From assembly GCA_026027325.1 (NCBI GenBank), contig JAMSLZ010000020.1, positions 1 through 64,000 on the forward strand: DNA of 64,000 nt, given 5' to 3'. The notes beneath the pieces were generated by a model. That model made no database searches, was not told where the DNA came from, and was given only the letters and a program-made list of their open reading frames with translations. Below are positions 11,057 through 23,582 of this stretch, one piece after another; the stretch's first letter is position 1, and every line of letters begins with the position of its first letter. The translations under genes and the position numbers were made by a program. This stretch comes from Actinomucor elegans. Taxonomy: Eukaryota; Mucoromycota; Mucoromycetes; Mucorales; Mucoraceae.

Positions 11057-13502
11057 TTAAGAAGAAACCTTTGTAAAGACCAAAACGATCATAGCCATGT
11101 TGATTGGCCAATAGACCATACAAACATAGGTCAAGAACCAAGAGCGTACAATATGATAATCCGATAGAATGATCGAGATTACGTCTGTTAATTTGGAATC
11201 AGTTACACAACTAAACGCAGCAAGCAATCCTGCAGGCGATAAACAGACCAATAGAATTGTTTGTACCAGTTTCACCACTAAATTTGTACTAGGTCTAACC
11301 AGACTATAAGGCACTAAGATCAGAATGGCAGTGGCAACTCCCAATGTGAAATTGAGGAGCGATACTGTGGCAATCACTAATGCACTTTGCGCAAGACAAA
11401 ACGACTTTAGGATGGTACCATCGTGTTCAGGGGAATCGCTGATCCACATAATTGCAATTACAATAGTTATTATAGTGGTGAATAGACAGGCTCCATATTG
11501 AATCAAGATCATCTATTAATAATGCTAAGTAATGCATCCCTATTTCATATAAACATCTACAAACATACCTCGTTTTCGGTAAACTGTCCTAGGTATTTCC
11601 ATCCAAAAGTTGGCTGCATTATATTAAATACAACAATACCAGTTATATGCGTCAAGATCAAAATGGTAAATGCAAATAAGGTATGGCGTTTTTCTAATGA
11701 ATAGGCGGGAGTAGCTGTCTTTTCTGTATTAACAGTAATTTTTTTCGTACCCAAATAATACAAAGACAGCGATTGAAAGATGAGAGCGCAAGCAAACAGG
11801 ATGACTGGAGGCATATACTGACTGATGGAAACATAGCGATTAGGCTGAGGCAACAAGTAGAAAAAAAAGGATTGGTGAAAGTGTTCTAGCAAGTTGTTTA
11901 AGCTACGGAAAGTGGATTCGACCAACCTATACAACTACAGTTAATATACTGCAACTGTATTTGGAGGTTGTTACTACCTGCCAATACGGCTAAATCCAAA
12001 CAATTGGCCCAAATGCTCACTACCAACAATGCCATGTATTGTAACAGCGTCGATTGTGTAACTACTTGGTAATGAGTATCACATTCTCCTATGTTAATCG
12101 ACGATCTTATAGAGTACGTACCGAAGATAAAGACCCGCATCACTGGAAGGATGGCCCGCCACTAAATATTTCATACTGGATAGCATGTGATTCAATGAGC
12201 CCAGATATTCACTGTATTTATAATCTTCATAAGGATTCTTGCTATCATCATGGAGTGTAATATGAATAGGTGGACTGGTTCTTGTAGCAACTGCTACAAT
12301 CGTATTGATCAAATCCAAGTTGGGCAATTGACCATTGACACCCTCTAATAGATGATAGGATCATGAATATCATTCATTAATGCTTCTTCAAAAGCTTACC
12401 AAAAAATATACCAAGCGTTTCATAGTCTTGAGTTCCGGGAAAGTCTAAGTTTACAACACCCTGAACTGCGCCTGATCGAGGCATCACCACTGAAGAGAAC
12501 TCATCTATGTACATATTTAAGTTAGGCTTTGATTACAATCATTATAGGAAATATTACCATTCTGTACAGTGCCGTGATATGCATCTAACCAAGCCTGAGT
12601 ACCTGACATACCATGATCTGTCACTAACAAGATTACATCTTTGGCCCAATACACATTCCTTTTGAATAACTTGGCCAATGACAATAAAGAAGCAATGCCA
12701 TTTGTATTATCTAGTAAAAGTATTATAAGTATATCCTACAAGACCTTTGCTTCATAAATTACTATATATGTACATTCTCCGGTCCTAGACACCCAAGAAG
12801 CACTGAGGATGAGTGCCTCTTTACCATCGCTACGAGGTGCCCTATTAATAGCAAATGCATTCACGCCCTTAAAAATAAAACTCGTTAATGAAATGCGCTC
12901 CTATTTGGATCACTATGTTACCATTCTAGGATCTCTTCCGTCGACGACAAAGTGCTGCACTGCAGATACAAATCCAGTTCTTCTGAACTCTTGATGAATG
13001 AACTTGGCGCGTCTATGATCAACAAGTTCAATGGAAAACATCGTTTTACAGATACAATATTCATTTACGTTTCACTGTCTTGGTCTTGAATTTCAAGAAT
13101 CTTTTGTCGATATTCCTCAGCGGTACGAATGTCATTGAAGCCATAGTCCAAATTGGCCTGTTTTTATTATGTAATTAGTTTTTTTTTGTTGATATACGTA
13201 CGCGTCCCAATAGCGCTCCCTCTACCTGTCCTGGCAATAACGCGTTTTCTGAAATATACGTTTGCTTATTATAACCTTCAAAAGGCAATATCAATATCCA
13301 AGCAATACCTATAATGAACAGCAAGAGACTACCATATGGTTTTAGATGCTGGATAAATACTACATTGAAATCAATGAACAAACCTCAAAACAGGAATGTA
13401 TCTTTGCAAGAGCCTTAATATCTTGACTCTTTTCTCGGGATCAAACGCAGCTTTGGCAGCCTTTCTTGATGCCCATCGTTCTCTTAATTTATTCAATAAC
13501 AT
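11057..13502 (-). CDS. GAA1: GPI transamidase subunit GAA1
   Basis: GAA1 is the ER-membrane component of the complex that attaches GPI anchors to proteins. It has eleven exons: 13392-13502, 13202-13348, 13069-13157, 12922-13012, 12774-12867, 12558-12710, 12400-12504, 12122-12344, 11978-12061, 11569-11926 and 11057-11512. Joined they give 636 residues, close to the yeast protein. Family blocks include GIAWILILPFEGYNKQTYIS (first membrane span and start of the lumenal domain), RAPRSDGKEALILSASWV, NTNGIASLLSLAKLF, VILLVTDHGMSGTQAWLDAY, SGAVQGVVNLDF, EGVNGQLPNLDLIN, YTIDAVTIHGI, and SLNNLLEHFHQSFFFYLLP, which is diagnostic. A C-terminal run of hydrophobic spans follows. The start was placed at the ATG giving MLLNKLRERW. 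An in-frame ATG 27 codons upstream is possible. Intron 1 is only 43 nt with a weak donor (GTTTTG). The 5' end is 137 bp from the transposon edge. Confidence 0.92.
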
Positions 13503-13636
13503 GCTAAAAAATGAGACGATAGAGTTTGCTCTGTCAGCAAAACAGAGGCAGTTTAATGAACTTGATAAAGGCTTGCGTTTCATTGGATGATATAATTAAA
13601 TGCATATCATTGGCTATATGAGATTAAAATAAGTAA

Positions 13637-13639
13637 ATA
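13637..13639. repeat. Left copy of putative 3-bp target-site duplication (ATA)
   Basis: ATA directly precedes the CACTA terminus and matches the ATA directly after the other end (23893-23895). A 3-bp duplication is typical of CACTA elements. With three bases chance identity is not negligible, and the right flank is an ATAATAAT run. Confidence 0.6.
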
Positions 13640-13949
13640 CACTATGGGAAAAAAAAAGTGAAATAAAGTGAATTCATGGCAAAATCAAGTGAATTTCAAG
13701 TGAATTAGTGCTTTCACCTGAATTTAAAGTGAAATAAAGTGAATTTCATGGCAACTTGGAAACCAGGTTAATGCACCTTAACTTTTATTTCCATTATTTT
13801 TCCATGAATTTCCATGTTTCCCAATTGGAGTGAATATGGAGCTAGTTCGAGTAAATTGTATGTTAAACTAAACAGTGAAGCAGAGCTCTGGTTTCAACGA
13901 ATATAAGACAGCATTGATAGTATAGAATAAATTTATATATGTACTTGGT

Positions 13950-16900
13950 TTAATAAGGTCTCCAAGCAACATATGTTTTGTCTTTATTTAATAAAGAAGG
14001 TATAAGTATAGCATATCCTATTATGTCCTTGGCTTTGATTATTTTCCATAGGAGCCTTTCTTCATAGGGTTGCGTATAATAGCAGCATGTTTGACCATCA
14101 AACACTAAAGTCGTTTGATGTTGTAATAAGGCAAGTATTTGATCTTTCCATCTAATAAACTGCTTTACTTGGCCTATATTATATTGTAAGGACATAGTAT
14201 CATCTGATATGTATGCAACTATCTTTTGGTTTTGTTTTCTTGAAGAAATATCAACGGTTTGGCCATTCCTCGTTTTACCGTAAGTATTAGAAGTAGAAAC
14301 AGAGTACTCCTCTTCTGTTGAACTGGAACCATTATGATCGGCTAGATATTGCTGGATTAGATGCTTAATATCACACGTTGGAAATAATTGGTTGATTAAG
14401 TCAGCAGAAGAAGGTTTAAATACCATATCTTCATCAACACTATGGCTTTCAATTCCAATCTGCCAGTTTTTATACGCTTTTGTGTAGTGATCCATTAGAA
14501 CAGTGACAGAGTTTTTTGAGGATTTTGTTTAGACTTGATATGTCTTTTTACATCTTGAATACTTCTTTCAAGAGTTCGGGCGCTTATCAATCTAAGTGGA
14601 CCAAGCTGAAAAATAATATAGGACAAATGTTTTAGATAATGCTGGTTAATGGTAAATGTATCTTTTCCCATCTTCTGCAGTAAGAACGCATGCCATCTTT
14701 TTACTAATCTAGAATGAAAAGACGATATAAATTATCGAAAACTTAGCATAGCTGCACGTAGTAGTCTCTCAAAAAAAAAACTTACTCATCAATCCGTAAC
14801 AGATCACTTGGATATATGTTGAATTTTTGGGTCAAAGTGCAGACCATGGATATTGATTTCAAAGCATTGCACGCATCATCAACAGCTTCCAGTACAGGAG
14901 AAGCTACCTTTCTCTTCTTTTTTCTATTTCTTTCGGTTTGGTAAATATCAGCATGTTGTTTTCGTAACGCCTCCACTACCAAAGTGGGTACTATGTACAT
15001 TAAAAAATCAATCCAGTCAACGCTACGAGATTGGCCTGATTTGGAAGAAATATCTAAGTGAAGAAAAAAGCAAGGATATTAATTCATTGGAATAATTAGC
15101 ATTAAGTTTCTTGAGTTAATCTCTAATACCTATAAATTGACCATCAATGGCTCCATTTGGAAGCATTCGTTGTATTTGAACCATTGCTCTGCCAATTTCT
15201 TCTCTATAGGCGTTCCGAAGGAACAAAGGGTTATAGTATCCGAATCTCTGAGAGTCATCCTTCATCATGGACCATATGTGCTTGGCTATATTCATTCCCC
15301 ATAAGTGCATCTCATCTAATCCAAAAAATGAACATCCATGAAAGCTTTTTAATAATGCAAATGGCAATTTCCCTTTGAGTGAAGTAGCCTAGATAGTTAA
15401 TCAAATCATACTGCATTAGACACTGATACAGTTACTATTGTTTAATTTATTAAGCTTCTTACCAAGTCACCGTTTTGATAATCCTCAGAAGTCCTTAATG
15501 GGTATTCAATGGGCTCTTGTGCTTCATTTGTTCCAGGAAAAACTATAGTCCTTTTTGATTTGGAATAAATGCCTTTGATCTTGCAAATGCGGCATCCATG
15601 GTAAGAATTATGGCCAGCATGTAAACATAGCTCTGATAGTCCAGGAATATCACCAATTATGTTTAATAAGTGGGCCTTTATACGGATGGAAGAGGTTCCT
15701 GTTTCGACAATAATGCCTTCTGTTTCCAAAACGAGAAGCTCCTGGATGGTAGGATAAAGGAAACTAAAGATATCATAGGGTTTTCTCGGACCAGGTATGA
15801 CGGCAACGATCAGTCTGTTTTCTGGATCAAATCTATAATAGAGCATTTAATTTATCCATTAAAGTTTCAGCGCCAAGTTATTTTGTTTTGTACCTTTGTT
15901 CTGGTGGTATATCATTAATAGTAAACATGATAATTGCCATACTATTATCACCTGTGTCAAAAGGATGGAATCCATCGTAATGGAACGAGAGCGAGAGGTT
16001 ATAGTCTTCTTCGGCGTCACTATTTCTACTTTTAAAAGCGAATCCATCCAATATATCTCTCTCGCAGCCATCAAGCTCATCGGTTGAACTATACACAGAG
16101 CTACGCGTAGCTTTATATTTCAACTTCTTCCTATTCTTTTCAGACAGCATAAAATAGGCCAACTGCTTACTAAGTGATAGTTGGTAATGCTTGGCTTTAG
16201 CTTCCATGATAGTTGATGTGGACGATGTCTCTTCATAACGATGTCTCTTGCAACTTAACCTAGGGCAAGCAGTTTGACTGTCACCAGGGTAATACATGTA
16301 GCACCCTTCAGGACACATGTCATATTTATCAGCTTGAAGTTGGATTATATGATTATTATTAATGCTTTCGCATTTATACGGGCTGATGAATTTTAGATGT
16401 TCTATAAAAGAAAATAAGAATAGCAGTGAGCACACTGGTAGTAGTAAAGCAGCAAGATGGAAATAATAACTATACCACTATTCATCTCAATTAAGTACTC
16501 ATTGAAGAAGTTGAATATTTTTTCGGTCGTACTTTTTGATACATTGTTTTCTTTTAAGAGATACTTCAGTTCTAGACTTTTCCTCTCTGGAGGACTTAAA
16601 ATATCCATGTACTGTTTACCATCGTCCTTGATTTTAAGCTGAATAGGATGGGTAATAGTATCTTTGAATTTGCTTAATCTAGAGTATATTTCTTCCACTG
16701 TGGTTTTTTTTATTGCGTCTTCTTCTATAGCGCCAACTGTTCGCCAACCTTCTTGTATTACCTTAGTTTTTTCTGAATTTTCTTCTTCATTCGCTATAGA
16801 GTCGCATTCATCCAAGCTGTTCATATCTACAGAGTTACTGAAATCACAGTGGCTTGTTCGTAAAATATCAGCAGGATTGTTATTTACAATATCAGTGCTT

Positions 16901-17103
16901 GATTGATGTTGCGTTTCATGGTTTAAAAGATCATCTGATACATAAGGGTTACTGGCGAAATGACCTTGCTGAGATAGTGTAAGTTTCTGCTTTACTTGAC
17001 TATATATATTGAAAGCACGTCGCATTCTGCAATTGATAATATGCCTTCTTATTTCTTTTTTAGTAAAGTACTGTTGACACACTGGGCAGTTTTCACCAGG
17101 CAT
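13950..17103 (-). pseudogene. Tnp2-type CACTA transposase, left copy, frameshifted in last exon
   Basis: Same six exons as the right copy: 16476-17103, 15894-16401, 15463-15832, 15130-15388, 14786-15053 and 13950-14708. The predicted sequence is otherwise the same. The last exon is one base short: the T6 run at 14512-14517 corresponds to A7 in the right copy. Translation therefore leaves frame about 180 codons before the normal end. If real, this copy lacks its C-terminal part. The C-terminal region lies downstream of the presumed catalytic acidic residues, so partial function cannot be excluded. A base-calling error in a homopolymer is an equally simple explanation. Confidence 0.8.
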
Positions 17104-17715
17104 TATTCTTGTTGAAATAGGCGAAAGAGTAAAATAAAGGTAAAAGCGTTGGGACTCTGCACGTATTATATGCACAGTTTTAGAGATGCGGTAAAAATTG
17201 AATAAAAAGCGAATAAATGAATTAAAACCGTTTTATGAGGTTTTATTGATCTAAAGTAAGTTTAGCTATCCTATCTAGCACGTATGTCTTGTATTTAGAT
17301 TTCAAAGAAAATAGTCTCTTGGTAACAATCAAAGGTCTTTTTAATATATGTTCACTCTGCATTAATTGTCCTTTCAGCGGTGATCCAAACTTCCCTCTTT
17401 AGATGGATGGTTAGATGAAACCCATTCCTTAATATATATATGCAGAGTGCCATATGTGCGTTTCACCACAAGAGAGATATCAATATTCGAGCAAGGTTTG
17501 TTTATTACGCATAATTACGTTACATTAGCTCTAATAGGTTCTGATTTTTTGTATATGATACCTAGCACTTCCTGGTAAGATTCTCCCGACACAGGCTATA
17601 CCTATTAAGTTAAAGCCATTTTTAACTGCAGGGCTTATGATATAAAGATGGTTCCACTACATGCATTTCTTTTGCACTCATTTCTTTCCATAAATTTTAT
17701 AAAATCATTAGAATC

Positions 17716-18389
17716 ATGCCAGCTAACAGAAGACAAATTAGACAGACCAGCCAATCCAGTCAATCCAGCAGCAGAGAAAACGACAGAGATCTTAACAGTC
17801 AAATAAATCTACCTCCACCTTGGATGGAAGATTTTAAACAAGATCTCGTAAACTATTTCGATGAAAAGCTTCAACCCTCTTTAAACATAGGAAGCTCAAA
17901 AACTATCCCAGTGCCAAAGAAGCAAAGGAGAGTAAATTCTAAAGTCTATATCCAATGCTTTTTAAAAGAACACCTAAAGGAGCCAGTGCCTAATGATGAA
18001 GATATCAGCAGCCTGATGGGAATACTTGATCAAGAAGCTTTCTCTTCAGTACTAACTTTTGCGCAGCAGAACCCAGAAGCTGCATGTAAAAGCTGGAGGC
18101 TGCTTTCTTCTCTTAATAAGCTCTCCATGATACAGTCGGCACTACAACAGTCGATAGCATCAGATGAACGGCTTGCTATCATCAACAAGTGTGTAAGATT
18201 TTGGCCTTGCGAGTTTCTTGTGCAAGAAAAATGGACTAACAGAAGCAAATATAACAGGAAGAAAGTGTAAGTGTACATTCTATAACTATTGCATATTGAA
18301 TCAAAAGGAGAGAAAAATGAACACCCATTTGTAGGCTTCAAGCGGAAGGTGCGCAGTTAAGAAATGCAAGAAATCAAGGACTGCAGTAA
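17716..18389 (+). CDS. CACTA-associated second gene, left copy (unrecognised, about 201 aa)
   Basis: Two exons, 17716-18266 and 18335-18389, joined by a consensus intron (AAAGT/GTAAGT to TTTGTAG). The start is MPANRRQIRQTSQSSQSS and the product is about 201 residues. It has a polar Ser/Gln-rich head, the segment PPPWMEDFKQDLVNYFDEKL, a basic patch (PKKQRR), then a predicted helical region ending LQAEGAQLRNARNQGLQ. I do not recognise the family. CACTA elements commonly encode a second DNA-binding protein (TNPA type) beside the transposase, and this small basic protein could play that part, but only its position suggests this. It is transcribed away from the transposase gene and toward the central repeats, in mirror image of 19141-19814. 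Confidence 0.75.
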
Positions 18390-18548
18390 TATATCAGTAA
18401 ATATAATTAGCTTAATATTATATACCCATTTTGTATCGTTTATCTTATTGAATAAAGAGTCATCATTACACATATGTTGTTTCATTATCTATACATGGTT
18501 AATACATGCAAAAAAGGTTGAAATATAAGTGGTTGAAATCATAGGAAG

Positions 18549-18822
18549 GTTAACATGCTTTTCGAGTGAATTGCAAGTGAATTGCAAGTTAACATGTTTT
18601 TCGAGTGAATTGCAAGTGAATTGCAAGTTAACATGTTTTTCGAGTGAATTGCAAGTGAATTGCAAGTTAACATGTTTTTCGAGTGAATTGCAAGTGAATT
18701 GCGAGTTAACATGTTTTTCGAGTTAATTTAAGGTGAATTTCGGGTTAACCTGATTTTCAAGTGAATTGCAGGTGAATTGCAAGTTAACTTGAATTCACTC
18801 GAAACGGCAACGATTCTCCTGC
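18549..18822 (+). repeat. 39-bp tandem array at the inner end of the left arm, running into the centre
   Basis: Units start with GTTAAC at 18549, 18588, 18627, 18666, 18705, 18744 and 18783, exactly 39 bp apart. The first four are near-identical, with core GAGTGAATTGCAAGTGAAT. The next two are diverged and the last is cut off. Units five to seven form the asymmetric centre and have no counterpart in the other arm. The AAGTGAATT motif is shared with the outer subterminal region. Confidence 0.9.
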
Positions 18823-18981
18823 AACTCGCAATTCACTTGCAATTCACTCGAAAAACATGTTAACTTGCAATTCACTTGCAATTCACTCGAAAAACATGTT
18901 AACTTGCAATTCACTTGCAATTCACTCGAAAAACATGTTAACTTGCAATTCACTTGCAATTCACTCGAAAAGCATGTTAAC
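18823..18981 (-). repeat. 39-bp tandem array at the inner end of the right arm
   Basis: Four units in reverse orientation, matching the first four of the left arm. The array is truncated where it meets the centre. Confidence 0.88.
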
Positions 18982-19140
18982 CTTCCTATGATTTCAACCA
19001 CTTATATTTCAACCTTTTTTGCATGTATTAACCATGTATAGATAATGAAACAACATATGTGTAATGATGACTCTTTATTCAATAAGATAAACGATACAAA
19101 ATGGGTATATAATATTAAGCTAATTATATTTACTGATATA

Positions 19141-19814
19141 TTACTGCAGTCCTTGATTTCTTGCATTTCTTAACTGCGCACCTTCCGCTTGAAGCCTACA
19201 AATGGGTGTTCATTTTTCTCTCCTTTTGATTCAATATGCAATAGTTATAGAATGTACACTTACACTTTCTTCCTGTTATATTTGCTTCTGTTAGTCCATT
19301 TTTCTTGCACAAGAAACTCGCAAGGCCAAAATCTTACACACTTGTTGATGATAGCAAGCCGTTCATCTGATGCTATCGACTGTTGTAGTGCCGACTGTAT
19401 CATGGAGAGCTTATTAAGAGAAGAAAGCAGCCTCCAGCTTTTACATGCAGCTTCTGGGTTCTGCTGCGCAAAAGTTAGTACTGAAGAGAAAGCTTCTTGA
19501 TCAAGTATTCCCATCAGGCTGCTGATATCTTCATCATTAGGCACTGGCTCCTTTAGGTGTTCTTTTAAAAAGCATTGGATATAGACTTTAGAATTTACTC
19601 TCCTTTGCTTCTTTGGCACTGGGATAGTTTTTGAGCTTCCTATGTTTAAAGAGGGTTGAAGCTTTTCATCGAAATAGTTTACGAGATCTTGTTTAAAATC
19701 TTCCATCCAAGGTGGAGGTAGATTTATTTGACTGTTAAGATCTCTGTCGTTTTCTCTGCTGCTGGATTGACTGGATTGGCTGGTCTGTCTAATTTGTCTT
19801 CTGTTAGCTGGCAT
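19141..19814 (-). CDS. CACTA-associated second gene, right copy (unrecognised, about 201 aa)
   Basis: Exons 19264-19814 and 19141-19195, with the same predicted protein as 17716-18389. The start is at 19814, fixed by mirror position and by the upstream T-rich leader. There is no recognised domain. It converges on the left copy across the 39-bp arrays. Readthrough from either copy would give RNA able to fold back on itself. Confidence 0.75.
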
Positions 19815-20427
19815 GATTCTAATGATTTTATAAAATTTATGGAAAGAAATGAGTGCAAAAGAAATGCATGTAGTGGAACCATCTTTATATCATAAGCCCT
19901 GCAGTTAAAAATGGCTTTAACTTAATAGGTATAGCCTGTGTCGGGAGAATCTTACCAGGAAGTGCTAGGTATCATATACAAAAAATCAGAACCTATTAGA
20001 GCTAATGTAACGTAATTATGCGTAATAAACAAACCTTGCTCGAATATTGATATCTCTCTTGTGGTGAAACGCACATATGGCACTCTGCATATATATATTA
20101 AGGAATGGGTTTCATCTAACCATCCATCTAAAGAGGGAAGTTTGGATCACCGCTGAAAGGACAATTAATGCAGAGTGAACATATATTAAAAAAGACCTTT
20201 GATTGTTACCAAGAGACTATTTTCTTTGAAATCTAAATACAAGACATACGTGCTAGATAGGATAGCTAAACTTACTTTAGATCAATAAAACCTCATAAAA
20301 CGGTTTTAATTCATTTATTCGCTTTTTATTCAATTTTTACCGCATCTCTAAAACTGTGCATATAATACGTGCAGAGTCCCAACGCTTTTACCTTTATTTT
20401 ACTCTTTCGCCTATTTCAACAAGAATA

Positions 20428-23400
20428 ATGCCTGGTGAAAACTGCCCAGTGTGTCAACAGTACTTTACTAAAAAAGAAATAAGAAGGCATATTATCAATT
20501 GCAGAATGCGACGTGCTTTCAATATATATAGTCAAGTAAAGCAGAAACTTACACTATCTCAGCAAGGTCATTTCGCCAGTAACCCTTATGTATCAGATGA
20601 TCTTTTAAACCATGAAACGCAACATCAATCAAGCACTGATATTGTAAATAACAATCCTGCTGATATTTTACGAACAAGCCACTGTGATTTCAGTAACTCT
20701 GTAGATATGAACAGCTTGGATGAATGCGACTCTATAGCGAATGAAGAAGAAAATTCAGAAAAAACTAAGGTAATACAAGAAGGTTGGCGAACAGTTGGCG
20801 CTATAGAAGAAGACGCAATAAAAAAAACCACAGTGGAAGAAATATACTCTAGATTAAGCAAATTCAAAGATACTATTACCCATCCTATTCAGCTTAAAAT
20901 CAAGGACGATGGTAAACAGTACATGGATATTTTAAGTCCTCCAGAGAGGAAAAGTCTAGAACTGAAGTATCTCTTAAAAGAAAACAATGTATCAAAAAGT
21001 ACGACCGAAAAAATATTCAACTTCTTCAATGAGTACTTAATTGAGATGAATAGTGGTATAGTTATTATTTCCATCTTGCTGCTTTACTACTACCAGTGTG
21101 CTCACTGCTATTCTTATTTTCTTTTATAGAACATCTAAAATTCATCAGCCCGTATAAATGCGAAAGCATTAATAATAATCATATAATCCAACTTCAAGCT
21201 GATAAATATGACATGTGTCCTGAAGGGTGCTACATGTATTACCCTGGTGACAGTCAAACTGCTTGCCCTAGGTTAAGTTGCAAGAGACATCGTTATGAAG
21301 AGACATCGTCCACATCAACTATCATGGAAGCTAAAGCCAAGCATTACCAACTATCACTTAGTAAGCAGTTGGCCTATTTTATGCTGTCTGAAAAGAATAG
21401 GAAGAAGTTGAAATATAAAGCTACGCGTAGCTCTGTGTATAGTTCAACCGATGAGCTTGATGGCTGCGAGAGAGATATATTGGATGGATTCGCTTTTAAA
21501 AGTAGAAATAGTGACGCCGAAGAAGACTATAACCTCTCGCTCTCGTTCCATTACGATGGATTCCATCCTTTTGACACAGGTGATAATAGTATGGCAATTA
21601 TCATGTTTACTATTAATGATATACCACCAGAACAAAGGTACAAAACAAAATAACTTGGCGCTGAAACTTTAATGGATAAATTAAATGCTCTATTATAGAT
21701 TTGATCCAGAAAACAGACTGATCGTTGCCGTCATACCTGGTCCGAGAAAACCCTATGATATCTTTAGTTTCCTTTATCCTACCATCCAGGAGCTTCTCGT
21801 TTTGGAAACAGAAGGCATTATTGTCGAAACAGGAACCTCTTCCATCCGTATAAAGGCCCACTTATTAAACATAATTGGTGATATTCCTGGACTATCAGAG
21901 CTATGTTTACATGCTGGCCATAATTCTTACCATGGATGCCGCATTTGCAAGATCAAAGGCATTTATTCCAAATCAAAAAGGACTATAGTTTTTCCTGGAA
22001 CAAATGAAGCACAAGAGCCCATTGAATACCCATTAAGGACTTCTGAGGATTATCAAAACGGTGACTTGGTAAGAAGCTTAATAAATTAAACAATAGTAAC
22101 TGTATCAGTGTCTAATGCAGTATGATTTGATTAACTATCTAGGCTACTTCACTCAAAGGGAAATTGCCATTTGCATTATTAAAAAGCTTTCATGGATGTT
22201 CATTTTTTGGATTAGATGAGATGCACTTATGGGGAATGAATATAGCCAAGCACATATGGTCCATGATGAAGGATGACTCTCAGAGATTCGGATACTATAA
22301 CCCTTTGTTCCTTCGGAACGCCTATAGAGAAGAAATTGGCAGAGCAATGGTTCAAATACAACGAATGCTTCCAAATGGAGCCATTGATGGTCAATTTATA
22401 GGTATTAGAGATTAACTCAAGAAACTTAATGCTAATTATTCCAATGAATTAATATCCTTGCTTTTTTCTTCACTTAGATATTTCTTCCAAATCAGGCCAA
22501 TCTCGTAGCGTTGACTGGATTGATTTTTTAATGTACATAGTACCCACTTTGGTAGTGGAGGCGTTACGAAAACAACATGCTGATATTTACCAAACCGAAA
22601 GAAATAGAAAAAAGAAGAGAAAGGTAGCTTCTCCTGTACTGGAAGCTGTTGATGATGCGTGCAATGCTTTGAAATCAATATCCATGGTCTGCACTTTGAC
22701 CCAAAAATTCAACATATATCCAAGTGATCTGTTACGGATTGATGAGTAAGTTTTTTTTTTGAGAGACTACTACGTGCAGCTATGCTAAGTTTTCGATAAT
22801 TTATATCGTCTTTTCATTCTAGATTAGTAAAAAGATGGCATGCGTTCTTACTGCAGAAGATGGGAAAAGATACATTTACCATTAACCAGCATTATCTAAA
22901 ACATTTGTCCTATATTATTTTTCAGCTTGGTCCACTTAGATTGATAAGCGCCCGAACTCTTGAAAGAAGTATTCAAGATGTAAAAAGACATATCAAGTCT
23001 AAACAAAATCCTCAAAAAAACTCTGTCACTGTTCTAATGGATCACTACACAAAAGCGTATAAAAACTGGCAGATTGGAATTGAAAGCCATAGTGTTGATG
23101 AAGATATGGTATTTAAACCTTCTTCTGCTGACTTAATCAACCAATTATTTCCAACGTGTGATATTAAGCATCTAATCCAGCAATATCTAGCCGATCATAA
23201 TGGTTCCAGTTCAACAGAAGAGGAGTACTCTGTTTCTACTTCTAATACTTACGGTAAAACGAGGAATGGCCAAACCGTTGATATTTCTTCAAGAAAACAA
23301 AACCAAAAGATAGTTGCATACATATCAGATGATACTATGTCCTTACAATATAATATAGGCCAAGTAAAGCAGTTTATTAGATGGAAAGATCAAATACTTG

Positions 23401-23582
23401 CCTTATTACAACATCAAACGACTTTAGTGTTTGATGGTCAAACATGCTGCTATTATACGCAACCCTATGAAGAAAGGCTCCTATGGAAAATAATCAAAGC
23501 CAAGGACATAATAGGATATGCTATACTTATACCTTCTTTATTAAATAAAGACAAAACATATGTTGCTTGGAGACCTTATTAA
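20428..23582 (+). CDS. Tnp2-type CACTA transposase, right copy, intact (930 aa)
   Basis: Six exons: 20428-21055, 21130-21637, 21699-22068, 22143-22401, 22478-22745 and 22823-23582, totalling 2793 nt. The N-terminus has a C2HC-type zinc-binding pattern (CPVCQQYF then H-x4-C in IRRHIINCR). A Cys cluster follows (MCPEGC ... ACPRLSCKRHR). The Tnp2 core runs YDGFHPFDTGDNSM (first acidic residue), VAVIPGPRKPYDIFSFLYP, AHLLNIIGDIPGLSELC (second), HGCRICKIKG, and LDEMHLWGMNIAKHIW, equivalent to the D-x-M-H segment of Tnp2. Its role is excision and insertion of the element, acting on the CACTA ends. The start MPGENCPVCQ was preferred to an in-frame ATG 24 codons upstream because it sits directly before the zinc-binding motif. 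The length is plausible for a fungal Tnp2 protein. The C-terminal part (NQHYLKHLSY, GPLRLISARTLERSI) is also seen in Mucoromycota transposase-domain proteins. Confidence 0.88.

Larger units (their letters stand above)
13640..18707 (+). repeat. Left arm of the 5.07 kb inverted repeat
   Basis: This pairs with 18823-23892 as reverse complement. The outer 120 bp hold the CACTA terminus and four or five AAGTGAATT-type motifs, of the kind bound by transposase or accessory protein in CACTA elements. The arm is two bases shorter than its partner. One lost T lies in the T6 run at 14512-14517 (A7 in the other arm), and one difference lies in the T5 run near 17338-17342 (A6 in the other arm). Confidence 0.93.

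Noticed and set aside
18529..19001. Small frames with a 13-residue Cys-containing repeat (LTCFSSELQVNCK) on both strands
   Set aside because: They are translations of the 39-bp tandem array, which is 13 codons long and so stays open in a frame. Nothing suggests a protein.
20428..23582. KDZ (Kyakuja/Dileera/Zisupton) assignment for the transposase
   Set aside because: The core motifs and the D-x-M-H segment fit Tnp2, the termini start CACTA and the flanking duplication is 3 bp, all of which favour CMC/EnSpm.
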